64,000 nucleotides of DNA, taken from contig NC_004113.1 of the NCBI RefSeq assembly GCF_000011345.1, positions 992,001 to 1,056,000 on the forward strand, given 5' to 3'. Below the pieces are notes generated by a model, which saw only the letters and a program-made list of their open reading frames with translations, had not been told where the DNA came from and searched no databases. The position numbers and the translations under genes were made by a program. Below are positions 56,486 to 64,000 of this stretch, in pieces; position 1 is the first letter of the stretch; the number at the start of each line of letters is the position of its first letter. Source of the stretch: Thermosynechococcus vestitus BP-1 (GTDB lineage: Bacteria; Cyanobacteriota; Cyanobacteriia; Thermosynechococcales; Thermosynechococcaceae).

Positions 56486-59101
56486 TTATTGGCTCAGGGT
56501 CGCCACCCCACCATGACGACCTGTGAGCAGTTGCGTTACCGTTTGCAGTATCCCTTGGGGTTGAAAAGGCTTGGTAATGTAGCCATTGGCACCCAGTTGA
56601 AGGGCTTTTTGGCGGTGGGTATCCCCTCCCCGTGAGGTTAACATTGCAACCGGTAAATGGCGTAAACGCGCCGAAAGACGAATCGCCTCTAGCAAGTCAT
56701 AGCCATCAAGGCGGGGCATCTCGATATCCGTGATCACAAGGGAGACTTGATCGCCTGCCGCAAGGAGAAAATCCAAGGCTTCCTTGCCATCGCGGCATTG
56801 CACAACATTGTAGCCCGCCTGCCGCAGCACACGATCCAGGAGCCGGCGCACGGTAATGGAGTCATCAACAATGAGCACCTGGGGAGTGATGGGCTGCTGG
56901 GGGCTTTCCATCGGGGAGGCCCGTACCTCCACGGGTCTCAGGAGCACCGTAAAGTTATCGGGAGCGAGAACTGGCACCACTTCACCGCTTCCCAGAACCG
57001 TACAACCCATGACGTAGGGGGGCACGGGTACCGTTTGATCAAAGGGCTTGACCACTAACTCCCGCTCGGCAATGAGATAGTTCACCGCCAAGGCCACCGC
57101 CTGACCGGCCACATCCACCACCACACCCACACCAAGGGGTCGCGTTGGCCCACTTAGGGGACGCTGATAGGGCAGCAATTGATGCAGTGGATACAGGGGA
57201 ATCGATTGTCCTTGCCAGTCAATGGTGGCACTGGGGTGGCGAATATCGGTGTATTCCTTGAGGGCAATGACTTCGCGGATACTCAGATCGGGGATGGCCA
57301 AGGTTAACTCCCCCACTTGACACAGGACCATGGGCAGCAGACTCAGGGTCAATGGAAGGGTGAGGGTAAAGGTGGTTCCCCGCTGGGGTTCAGTGGTGAT
57401 CTGCAGATGCCCCCGCGATCGCTGGACTTGCTCACGCACCACATCGAGTCCCACCCCACGACCGGAGAGATCACTCACCTGCTTGGCGGTTGAAAACCCT
57501 GGCACAAAGAGAAATTCCAAAATCTGCTCGCGGCTCAGGTGAGGAACTTGTTCGGCAGAGCAAAGCCGCAGTTCCACTGCTTTTTGACTCACCCGTTGCA
57601 GATCAATTCCCCGACCATCATCGGCCACCTGAATTTCCACGGCATTCCCCCGCAGTCGCGCTCGTAGCCAAATGGTGCCTGTCGGGGACTTGCCCAGTTG
57701 CTGCCGCTGTTTGGGTGGCTCAAGACCGTGGTCAAAGGCGTTGCGCACCAGATGGGTCAGGGGTGCCTTGAGTTGCTGCAAAATCACTTGATCTACAAGG
57801 GTATCGCCCCCCTCAATCACCAGTTGAACCGGTTTATGGTGGCGATCGCCCAAGGCTTGCACAGCGGTGACAAACATTTGTGCCAGTTGGCGAAAGGGCA
57901 CCAAGCGGGAATTCGTCAGTTCAGCGTAGAGACTATTTAAGTGCTGACGGTTGAGATCAAGGGCCTCTTGGAGATCGCGGCTGAGCAGATCAATATCGGC
58001 GCCTGTCTCCTGAATCCGCACCAGCAATTCTTGAAAATCTTGGAGGGCGGTGTGCAGCTCTGTGTAGCGGTCAAATTCCAGGGCATCAAAGTCGTTGTGG
58101 CCATTGGTTGGCCGACCTGGACCGCCAAGGGGGGTGGCTAAGCGATCGTAAAAAGTCTGCACCTGATCGCGAATGGGCCGAAATTGGTCAAGGCGCTGCT
58201 TCAGTTCGCGATTGGCCCGCAAAAACTGCTGTTGATAGAGGGTGAGGCGTTCTTGGCCAATGAGCAATTCGCTGACCGTGTTACCGAGGCGATCCAGCCG
58301 ACTGACGGGAATGCGCAGATAGCTGTCTTGGGGCGGAGCTGTTTCCGCAGGCGGGGGAGGGGTTGGTTCAGGGGGCAGTAACTTGACCAGTTCTGCCTGC
58401 TGCAATTGACGACACTCAGCGACAATGGCGGGCACTAATTCCCCAAGGGGCAAATCCGCTGCTAACTTCGGTAATTCTGCGGCCAGTTGCTGCAACCACG
58501 GCAGTGGGTACTGTTTCCCTAAGGTGTGGGCAGTGGCAATCAGCTGAGCCAAGGCCGTCTCCCGCTCTGCATCCGTGGCACTGGCCTCTAGGAGCTGCAG
58601 GGACTCCTCAAGGGTTTGCGTCAAGGCGGTGCGCAGATCGGGGGGAGCGACAGTGGGGGGCGAGGAAGGATCTGAGACGGTGCTAAGGAGTTCCGTGAGG
58701 GCAGCAAGCAGGGCTTGATAGGGGGGCGTTGGCGTTAGGGAATGATTCTGTTTGGCGGCGGCCAAGAGCTCCTGGGCTTGCTCAATGCCTTGAACCAGAA
58801 GATGATGAGCACGGGGGCGATCCCCTAGGCGACCTTCCTTAAGGGCTTCCAGAATATCCTCTAGGCGATGGCTCAAGGCCTGTAGCTCACTGAGTTGGGC
58901 AATGCCAGCTCCCCCTTTGAGGGAATGCGCCGCCCGCATCAGCGTGTTGTAATCCTCAGCTGTATAGTGACGCTCGGGATCGGTGACCACCTGCTCTGCC
59001 CACTGTTCGAGGAGCAGTAAATACTCCGGGGCATCCTCGTACAGGAAGCAATGGCGTGCCTCTTGGGTAATCGCATCCAGGTCGGCGGCATCAAGGGTCA
59101 T
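56486..59101 (-). CDS. hybrid CheA-type histidine kinase (PilL/TaxAY-like)
   Basis: 871 residues: Hpt with phospho-His H59 in RAAHSLKGG; then a Pro-rich linker (~245-260), dimerisation region, HATPase (LVRNAFDHGLEPP, VADDGRGIDLQ, GRGVGLDVV), CheW-like domain (~595-720), and a C-terminal receiver (LIVDDSITVRRL, TDIEMPRLDG, ~745-860). The fused receiver is typical for cyanobacterial motility clusters. 13 bp after the MCP gene. Confidence 0.93.
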   Translation of the reverse strand: MTLDAADLDAITQEARHCFLYEDAPEYLLLLEQWAEQVVTDPERHYTAEDYNTLMRAAHSLKGGAGIAQLSELQALSHRLEDILEALKEGRLGDRPRAHHLLVQGIEQAQELLAAAKQNHSLTPTPPYQALLAALTELLSTVSDPSSPPTVAPPDLRTALTQTLEESLQLLEASATDAERETALAQLIATAHTLGKQYPLPWLQQLAAELPKLAADLPLGELVPAIVAECRQLQQAELVKLLPPEPTPPPPAETAPPQDSYLRIPVSRLDRLGNTVSELLIGQERLTLYQQQFLRANRELKQRLDQFRPIRDQVQTFYDRLATPLGGPGRPTNGHNDFDALEFDRYTELHTALQDFQELLVRIQETGADIDLLSRDLQEALDLNRQHLNSLYAELTNSRLVPFRQLAQMFVTAVQALGDRHHKPVQLVIEGGDTLVDQVILQQLKAPLTHLVRNAFDHGLEPPKQRQQLGKSPTGTIWLRARLRGNAVEIQVADDGRGIDLQRVSQKAVELRLCSAEQVPHLSREQILEFLFVPGFSTAKQVSDLSGRGVGLDVVREQVQRSRGHLQITTEPQRGTTFTLTLPLTLSLLPMVLCQVGELTLAIPDLSIREVIALKEYTDIRHPSATIDWQGQSIPLYPLHQLLPYQRPLSGPTRPLGVGVVVDVAGQAVALAVNYLIAERELVVKPFDQTVPVPPYVMGCTVLGSGEVVPVLAPDNFTVLLRPVEVRASPMESPQQPITPQVLIVDDSITVRRLLDRVLRQAGYNVVQCRDGKEALDFLLAAGDQVSLVITDIEMPRLDGYDLLEAIRLSARLRHLPVAMLTSRGGDTHRQKALQLGANGYITKPFQPQGILQTVTQLLTGRHGGVATLSQ

Positions 59102-59114
59102 AGGTTACCCGTCC

Positions 59115-60674
59115 TTAAGCATCCACGCGGAACCGCGATACCGAGGCTTGTAGTTCTGCGGCAACGGCGACTAGGCTTTCCATGGCATGGACCACAGCAG
59201 CAGCGGCTGAAGTTGTTGTTTGTGCCATCTGGGCAACCCGCTGCATAATCTGCGTGACCTCTGCGGCCGTGGAGGTTTGGGAGGCAGTGCGCTCAGAAAT
59301 CATTTGCAGTCGTGAATCAATCTGTTGGTTGAGGCGAGCCAGTCCCTGTAATGTTGCTTTGGTTTGACTCACCAACTGGGTGCCCTTAACCACTTGCGCC
59401 GTACTGCCCTCCATTTCCTGAAGTACCTCAGCCGTCTCCTGCTGAATCCCCGTCACTAACTGTTCAATATCCCGCGCTGAATCTGTGACCCGCTCCGCCA
59501 AGCGTCGCACCTCATCGGCCACCACCCGGAAGCCTTGGCCGTGCTCCCCAGCGCGTGCAGCTTCAATCGAGGCATTAAAGGCCAAAAGGTTGGTTTTCTC
59601 AGAAATGCTGGAGATAATGTTGATGATTTTGGAGATTTCTTGGGAGGATTCAGCGAGGCGTTTCATTTTCTTGGCAGTTTCGGCCACGCTGAGGCGGATA
59701 TTTTCCATGCTCTCCACGGTGGTATCCATGGTGGCATCCCCCAATTGTGCTGCCGTCAACCCCTCGGCAGCGATCGCTGCTGCTTCTTGGGCAGACTGGG
59801 CCACAGCTTGCACTGAGGCGGCCATTGCTTCGACCGCCTCCACACTGCGATCAATGTCGGCCGCTTGCTGGGTTGCCCCGGCCACCAGTCCGGCGATCGC
59901 CCCCTGGGTAGTTTGGGCAGCGGCTTGGACTTGGTTGGCAGCGGTTTGGACTTGGACCACAATTTGACGCAAACTACGCACTGTGGCATTGAAAGCATCG
60001 GCAATGGAACCCATTTCCCCTTCGTCCACCTTGGCGCGTACGGTGAGATCTCCCCGCTGGGCTCCCTCAATATCCAGCAATAGGTTAATCACTGCCTCCT
60101 GCATTTTCATCCGTTCTTGGCGCTGCCGCTGTACTTCCTCCTGACGTTGGGCTTCAAGGGTTTGAATCTGATCCTGCTGCTGCTGGAGTTGAGCAACCAA
60201 GACGGCAATTCCTTGGCCAATGGCGGCAAGTTGAGGATCCTTAAACTCAGGCAAAGGGCTATGCCACTCCTGTTGCTGGAGTTGCCCTAGCCAGGTTTCT
60301 AAGGTGTGCAGCCCCTGCCGCAACTGTTTGATTTGACCCCGTCCGAGGGGAATAGGGATAGCGGCAAGGGGGGCCCTGGGCGGTGAGGGGAGCGGGGCAG
60401 GGGCAGGGCGTGTCTGCAATAGGGCCAAGGCATGGCGGGCACTTTGACCAAAAATTCCCTGATCTGCTTCGGCGATCGCTTGATAAAGGGCTTCGGCGGC
60501 AGGGACATCACCCGCCTGTTCTAGGGCAGTGGCTAGGGTCAACTGTACCAAACGATCCGTGGGTTCTTCCTCAAGGAGGGCTCGTAGGGTTGGAATATCC
60601 TGAGTGAGGATGGCATTGAAGTAGCGATCGCTCAGGGATGAGGTTGGCGGGGTGGAATTGGCAAGGGAGGTCAT
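59115..60674 (-). CDS. soluble methyl-accepting chemotaxis protein (PilJ/TaxD-like)
   Basis: 519 residues. N-terminal ~110 residues are TPR-like helical; then a coiled coil (~140-200), HAMP-like segment (~205-260), and the MCP signalling domain with hairpin tip ([33 protein letters not shown]). No transmembrane segment, GAF or bilin-binding domain is seen, so the signal is unknown and cytosolic. Overlaps CheW by 4 bp. Confidence 0.92.
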   Translation of the reverse strand: MTSLANSTPPTSSLSDRYFNAILTQDIPTLRALLEEEPTDRLVQLTLATALEQAGDVPAAEALYQAIAEADQGIFGQSARHALALLQTRPAPAPLPSPPRAPLAAIPIPLGRGQIKQLRQGLHTLETWLGQLQQQEWHSPLPEFKDPQLAAIGQGIAVLVAQLQQQQDQIQTLEAQRQEEVQRQRQERMKMQEAVINLLLDIEGAQRGDLTVRAKVDEGEMGSIADAFNATVRSLRQIVVQVQTAANQVQAAAQTTQGAIAGLVAGATQQAADIDRSVEAVEAMAASVQAVAQSAQEAAAIAAEGLTAAQLGDATMDTTVESMENIRLSVAETAKKMKRLAESSQEISKIINIISSISEKTNLLAFNASIEAARAGEHGQGFRVVADEVRRLAERVTDSARDIEQLVTGIQQETAEVLQEMEGSTAQVVKGTQLVSQTKATLQGLARLNQQIDSRLQMISERTASQTSTAAEVTQIMQRVAQMAQTTTSAAAAVVHAMESLVAVAAELQASVSRFRVDA

Positions 60675-61168
60675 AGGGCTGGAGCGGCTGAATAGGCAAC
60701 AGCTTCAAAAACGGCTTCAACATTCAATAGTAAAATTGGCAGTCCATCCAACTGCACAAAACCCTGCAAATACTGCTGCACCTGTCCTTGAAGGCGCTGG
60801 GGCACCGGTTGTTGCTGCTGGGGGGATACATGAATAATGCCCCGCAGTTGACTCACCAAACAAGCCAGTTGACGCGGCGAAGAACCGTCAGTATCGCGCA
60901 TCACCAGTGCCGTCCACCGTTGGTGGGGCGATCGCCCCCAAGCATGCTCCACCCCCAGCAATTTCAATAGGTCAAGCATCCACAACAACCGCCCCCGGTG
61001 GTTACTAATCCCCAAAAGCGCAGCTGAAACCCCCGGCACCAGAGAAATATCCCGTGGCTCAACGCTTAAAACCTCAGCGGTTTGCCCAAGGGGAATGCCC
61101 ACATTCACCCGTCGGGGCAGTTCCACATGAAAGTATTCCTGAAGGATTGGGGCACTCACAGACATCAT
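60671..61168 (-). CDS. CheW-like adaptor (PilI)
   Basis: 165 residues; [40 protein letters not shown] is the CheW beta-barrel core (shown here as consecutive short motifs [13 protein letters not shown] and [15 protein letters not shown]). Couples the MCP to CheA. Two adjacent ATGs at 61168 and 61165 overlap the stop of the CheY gene. Confidence 0.9.
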   Translation of the reverse strand: MMSVSAPILQEYFHVELPRRVNVGIPLGQTAEVLSVEPRDISLVPGVSAALLGISNHRGRLLWMLDLLKLLGVEHAWGRSPHQRWTALVMRDTDGSSPRQLACLVSQLRGIIHVSPQQQQPVPQRLQGQVQQYLQGFVQLDGLPILLLNVEAVFEAVAYSAAPAL

Positions 61169-61542
61169 TGAGGCAAGGGAGGCAAGTACTCGTTAATGGT
61201 TGCAATGAAATCTTCTGGTTCAAAGGGTTTGGTGATGTAGGCATTCCCCCCCTGACGCAATGCCCAAAAACGATCAAAGTCCTGATCCTTAGAGGAGCAA
61301 AAGATAATCGGCACCGTCTTGAGGAGGGAATTCGCCCGTACTTCGCGGCAGAGTTCAAAGCCATTGGCTCCTGGCATCACAATATCGAGCACAATCAAAT
61401 CCGGTGGCTGATGCGTAGCCAACCATTCCATGGCTTTTTCCGCTGTTTGGGCCACATGGGCCTGGTGTCCCAATTTCTCTAAAATTGAGACAATCAGGGT
61501 TTGCTCTGTGCGGGAATCCTCAATGACGAGCACCTGCTTCAT
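61165..61542 (-). CDS. CheY-like response regulator (PilH)
   Basis: 125 residues, single receiver domain: VLVIEDSRTEQTL, phospho-Asp in LIVLDIVMPGANG, switch Ser in IIFCSSKDQ, Lys in YITKPFEPEDF. Overlaps both neighbours by 4 bp. Confidence 0.94.
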   Translation of the reverse strand: MKQVLVIEDSRTEQTLIVSILEKLGHQAHVAQTAEKAMEWLATHQPPDLIVLDIVMPGANGFELCREVRANSLLKTVPIIFCSSKDQDFDRFWALRQGGNAYITKPFEPEDFIATINEYLPPLPQ

Positions 61543-62684
61543 GAATGACTCTCCATTGCTGCAGTCTGAGTAAATCGCTCCGCTAACGATAGTAACTCCT
61601 GTGGGGTAAAGGGCTTGGTTAAATAGTCCGTCGCCCCCACCATCCGTGCGCGAATCCGATCCACGAGCCCGTCGCGCCCTGTGAGCATCACTACTGGTAC
61701 ATCCTTAAGGGCTTCTGTTTGCCGCAGTTGACGGCATAGCTCATAGCCATCCATTTCTGGCATCGAGATATCCATCAAGACTAAGTTAGGCTTCGTGTCA
61801 TTAAGGGCACTGAGGGCATGGGTTGGTTGCATCAAACCGAGTACCCGATAACCACAGGTCTCCAAAATGAGGCGGACATTGCGCTGAATGGTGCGGCTGT
61901 CGTCAATACAAGCCACGATGGGGCGAGTATCACTGGTGGGGCCAGTGTAGGGGTCCTGGCCAATCAAACCATTGACTAGGGCGGGTTGCAGTAACTGAGC
62001 AGTAGCGATCGCCTCCATGCGCAACTGAGTCGCCACTTCATAGAGTACGGGTTTGTGCTCCAAGAGTTGAGGCAAGGCAGCGGCAATATTGCGGCCATAG
62101 TCCATTGGCCACAGATCAGCGGGAACTCGCTCGGTTGTGGTTAGCACCAGTCGTTGCAGCGGCGAGTTCAAATAGGTGCGCACCTGTACTGCTTGGGTAA
62201 TCGCCTGCCGCAGTTGACTCAGAGTCTCCTTGATCGGCACACAGAGAACCAAGTGCTCAAGACCCGCCACCTGCTCCATCTGCAACGTGGCTTGGGGCAT
62301 GGCAAAGATATGAACCAGTGCTTCTTGACTAAAGAGAAAGAGTAGCTTACGCAATTGGGGCAGGGTCAATTGTCCCTGTTGCCAAAGACGACAGAGATAC
62401 TGATACTCCGTTTCATCGGTTGCTAGTGTGGTGCTGAGTTGAGGACAATAGCGTTGACACAGGTAGTTGAAGCGTTCCTGATGCCCAACAGTGCTATTGG
62501 CGTAATGCAGTTGACCATTGCCCACGTACAGGTTCCAGCCGATGGAGGGGTCCCTCGGATCGGTAAAGGTTAAGTGACCGGAGAGGCGATCGCCAATCAC
62601 CTTCTGAATCACCCGTGCTGGAAATGCCAATGCTTTGTTGCCCACTTGCGCTACTGAACTTGACGTAGGTGTGCTTGCTGTCAT
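61539..62684 (-). CDS. PatA-type response regulator (PilG)
   Basis: 381 residues from ATG at 62684 (MTASTPTSSS). The first ~230 residues are a PATAN/DUF4388 domain (ARVIQKVIGDRLSGHLTF...), followed by a receiver (VACIDDSRTIQRNV, LVLMDISMPEMDG, YLTKPFTPQEL). First gene of the operon pilG-pilH-pilI-pilJ-pilL-like. In Synechocystis such clusters steer type IV pilus motility. Confidence 0.92.
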   Translation of the reverse strand: MTASTPTSSSVAQVGNKALAFPARVIQKVIGDRLSGHLTFTDPRDPSIGWNLYVGNGQLHYANSTVGHQERFNYLCQRYCPQLSTTLATDETEYQYLCRLWQQGQLTLPQLRKLLFLFSQEALVHIFAMPQATLQMEQVAGLEHLVLCVPIKETLSQLRQAITQAVQVRTYLNSPLQRLVLTTTERVPADLWPMDYGRNIAAALPQLLEHKPVLYEVATQLRMEAIATAQLLQPALVNGLIGQDPYTGPTSDTRPIVACIDDSRTIQRNVRLILETCGYRVLGLMQPTHALSALNDTKPNLVLMDISMPEMDGYELCRQLRQTEALKDVPVVMLTGRDGLVDRIRARMVGATDYLTKPFTPQELLSLAERFTQTAAMESHS

Positions 62685-63102
62685 AGAAATTGTTCCTCTG
62701 ACAATCCGATAGATATCTGAATCAGCAATAGACAACCGCCGCTTTAAAAGTCTATAAATTTTTGATATCTTTAGGGTCAGAAATGGAAGACACCCAATGC
62801 TAAAACTTGGAGCTTATTGTCTAAGGTAGGGCTCTTTGATTACCCCTGTGATTAGGATTGAACAAAAACAAAACAGTGAAAACTGTTTTTGGACGCGTTC
62901 ACATCCTCTGTCGTGAGGCAATACCTTAGAAAAAAACTGTAGCAAGTCTAATGTTTGGAATCATTCCCCCAACCTGTATATCTTTCAGTATTTTTGCTGT
63001 ATCTTACATTTTAAAGCTCATGCCTTCCCAAAAAATGTATCCCGCTTAACATTTTTTGACGTTCCCTATTAGGATGCTTCAACACTCCATAGATTTTTCC
63101 TG
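62685..63102. other. promoter region of the chemotaxis operon, with a hairpin
   Basis: 418 bp, AT-rich, no gene. It contains a perfect 8-bp stem AAAACAGT / ACTGTTTT closed by a GAAA loop at 62870-62889, about 186 bp upstream of pilG. It could be a terminator in either direction or an operator-like palindrome. Divergent promoters for pilG and the 63103 gene should also lie here. Confidence 0.45.
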
Positions 63103-63363
63103 ATGTCCCGCCTTGAATGGTTGACCAACCTATTCCCGCTTTGGGTACTGCTCACAGCCATTGTGGCGCTACTATATCCACCCCTATTTTTGTGGGTCAG
63201 TAGTGACCTCATTGTCTGGATCCTGATGACTGGGTTCTGGCAAGGCGGGAAAGATCAACCACTCCATCCCCACAGATCACGGATCAAAGGGGACCGTCAA
63301 CCCGCCAAGATCACCCGACAACAGGTGATCCCGAGGGGATCAGGGGGCTGGGAGTTCACCTAG
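63103..63363 (+). pseudogene. truncated BASS-family (bile-acid:sodium symporter-like) transporter
   Basis: The first ~43 residues (MSRLEWLTNLFPLWVLLTAI, then LLYPPLFLWVSSDLIVWILM) are a normal BASS N-terminus with two membrane helices. Thereafter the frame continues into GFWQGGKDQPLHPH..., which has no transporter character, and stops at 86 codons. Family members have ~300 residues and ten helices. Remainder probably lost by deletion. Confidence 0.65.
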
Positions 63364-63562
63364 AACCCGTAGAAGTGCCCCAGGTCTCTGCCCGCGTTGA
63401 GGGACTGGACCACAAGTGCTCAAACTCAAAAATACTGGCGACGACATTGAGAGACCACTGGGGGTTGCCAGTGGCCTTGACCGGCACCAGCGGCAGCTAG
63501 TCCTCAAAGAAGTGCTCCCCCAACAGGGTTTTCGCTGCGATGGGCCCAAGGCAAGCTGGGGC
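63364..63562. other. sequence of unclear origin after the truncation
   Basis: About 200 bp. One frame (roughly 63200-63500, + strand) is open for ~100 codons with text like LGVHLEPVEVPQVSARVEGLD and LRDHWGLPVALTGTSGS, no start of its own. It may be the remnant of another gene joined by the deletion. Confidence 0.3.
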
Positions 63563-64000
63563 TTAGACGCTGAAATACTTGGCGGTGGGATGGTAGCAGA
63601 TGATGGCTGTCGTGGATTGCTCAGGGTAGAGTTGTTCGCTTTCGTCCATGTACATCCCCATGCGATCGCTCTCAAGGAGTCGCAGTTGCGTATATTGGTC
63701 CTGCATATTGGGGCAGGCAGGATAACCAAAGCTATAGCGGGAGCCTTGGTAGCGCTGGGCAAGAATATCGCGAATGGACTCCGGATCAGGGGTGCAGCCC
63801 AACTCGCGGCGAATACGGGCATGACACCACTCGGCGAGGGCTTCGGCCGTTTGCACCGCCATCCCGTGGAAGTAGAGGTAATCACTGTATTGATTGGCGG
63901 CAAATAGCTCCTGCGCCACTTGGGTGGCAATTTCACCAACGGTGACGGCCTGCATGGGAAAGACATCAATGATGCCCGATTCCACAGGAGCAAAGAAGTC
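63563..64000 (-). CDS. metH: cobalamin-dependent methionine synthase MetH, C-terminal part
   Basis: 146 codons ending TAA; the frame runs off the right edge. The region is the AdoMet-binding activation domain: [42 protein letters not shown] (SAM-binding), [19 protein letters not shown]. It uses SAM to rescue inactivated cob(II)alamin. The catalytic and B12 domains lie beyond the window. Confidence 0.94.
   Translation of the reverse strand, partial: DFFAPVESGIIDVFPMQAVTVGEIATQVAQELFAANQYSDYLYFHGMAVQTAEALAEWCHARIRRELGCTPDPESIRDILAQRYQGSRYSFGYPACPNMQDQYTQLRLLESDRMGMYMDESEQLYPEQSTTAIICYHPTAKYFSV

Overview
The window looks like a chromosomal segment of a thermophilic unicellular cyanobacterium, most likely Thermosynechococcus (T. 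elongatus/vestitus group). Seen directly: psaC, plant-type [2Fe-2S] ferredoxin petF, an SmtA metallothionein with an SmtB regulator, cyanobacteria-restricted families (DUF3134, DUF1822, DUF4168), very frequent GCGATCGC (HIP1) octamers, and two copies of a GTGCGACG-type group II intron of the kind known to have multiplied in T. elongatus. The genus is inferred; no database was searched. No rRNA, tRNA or CRISPR array was recognised.

Layout. 1-2.5 kb: end of an unknown gene, a zinc alcohol dehydrogenase, mraY and a DUF3134 gene. 3.0-8.9 kb: a four-gene accessory block on the + strand, made of a giant beta-helix repeat protein followed by a VWA (TerY-like) protein, a PP2C phosphatase and a kinase-fold protein with a zinc ribbon. 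The last three match the 'TerY-P triad' known from comparative genomics; the beta-helix partner is the least explained part of the window. 9-25.6 kb: housekeeping genes (metK, HdrB-like protein, 5-FCL, ureA, thrC with a MoaD-like carrier, a degenerate TgpA-type transglutaminase, a CNNM/CorC protein, an hpnB-like glycosyltransferase with rsgA, tusA-like and hydrolase genes, pflB, dus). 25.7-29.4 kb: a polysaccharide island of three GT2 transferases and one GT11 fucosyltransferase. 29.8-31.4 kb: ispG and a HIT protein.

31.46-34.69 kb is a nested mobile element: a full-length group II intron whose maturase gene is split by an 840-bp IS5-family (IS427-like) insertion flanked by CTAG repeats. Directly after the intron lies the last 64 codons of a pstB gene whose 5' part is not here, which points to recombination between intron copies. 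A second, maturase-less copy of the intron (48.5-49.4 kb) sits antisense inside a glycosyltransferase gene, which reads through perfectly once the intron is removed in silico.

34.9-42.4 kb: gatA, a membrane protein with an Era-like GTPase, a sigma-factor-like protein paired with a DUF1822 protein, an acetyltransferase and petF. 42.6-47.4 kb: a 1126-residue GT4/GT41 double glycosyltransferase next to the pilin gene pilA, a YtxH-like protein and psaC. 50.7-52.5 kb: smtA and smtB, normally a divergent pair sharing one operator, are separated by an 1101-bp IS481-family element that leaves the operator on the smtA side. 52.5-62.7 kb: a second pilin, a very large tubulin-like GTPase-fold protein, and a pil/tax-type chemotaxis operon (PatA-type regulator, CheY, CheW, MCP, hybrid CheA) whose genes mostly overlap by 4 bp. 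The window ends with a truncated BASS-family transporter and the C-terminus of metH.
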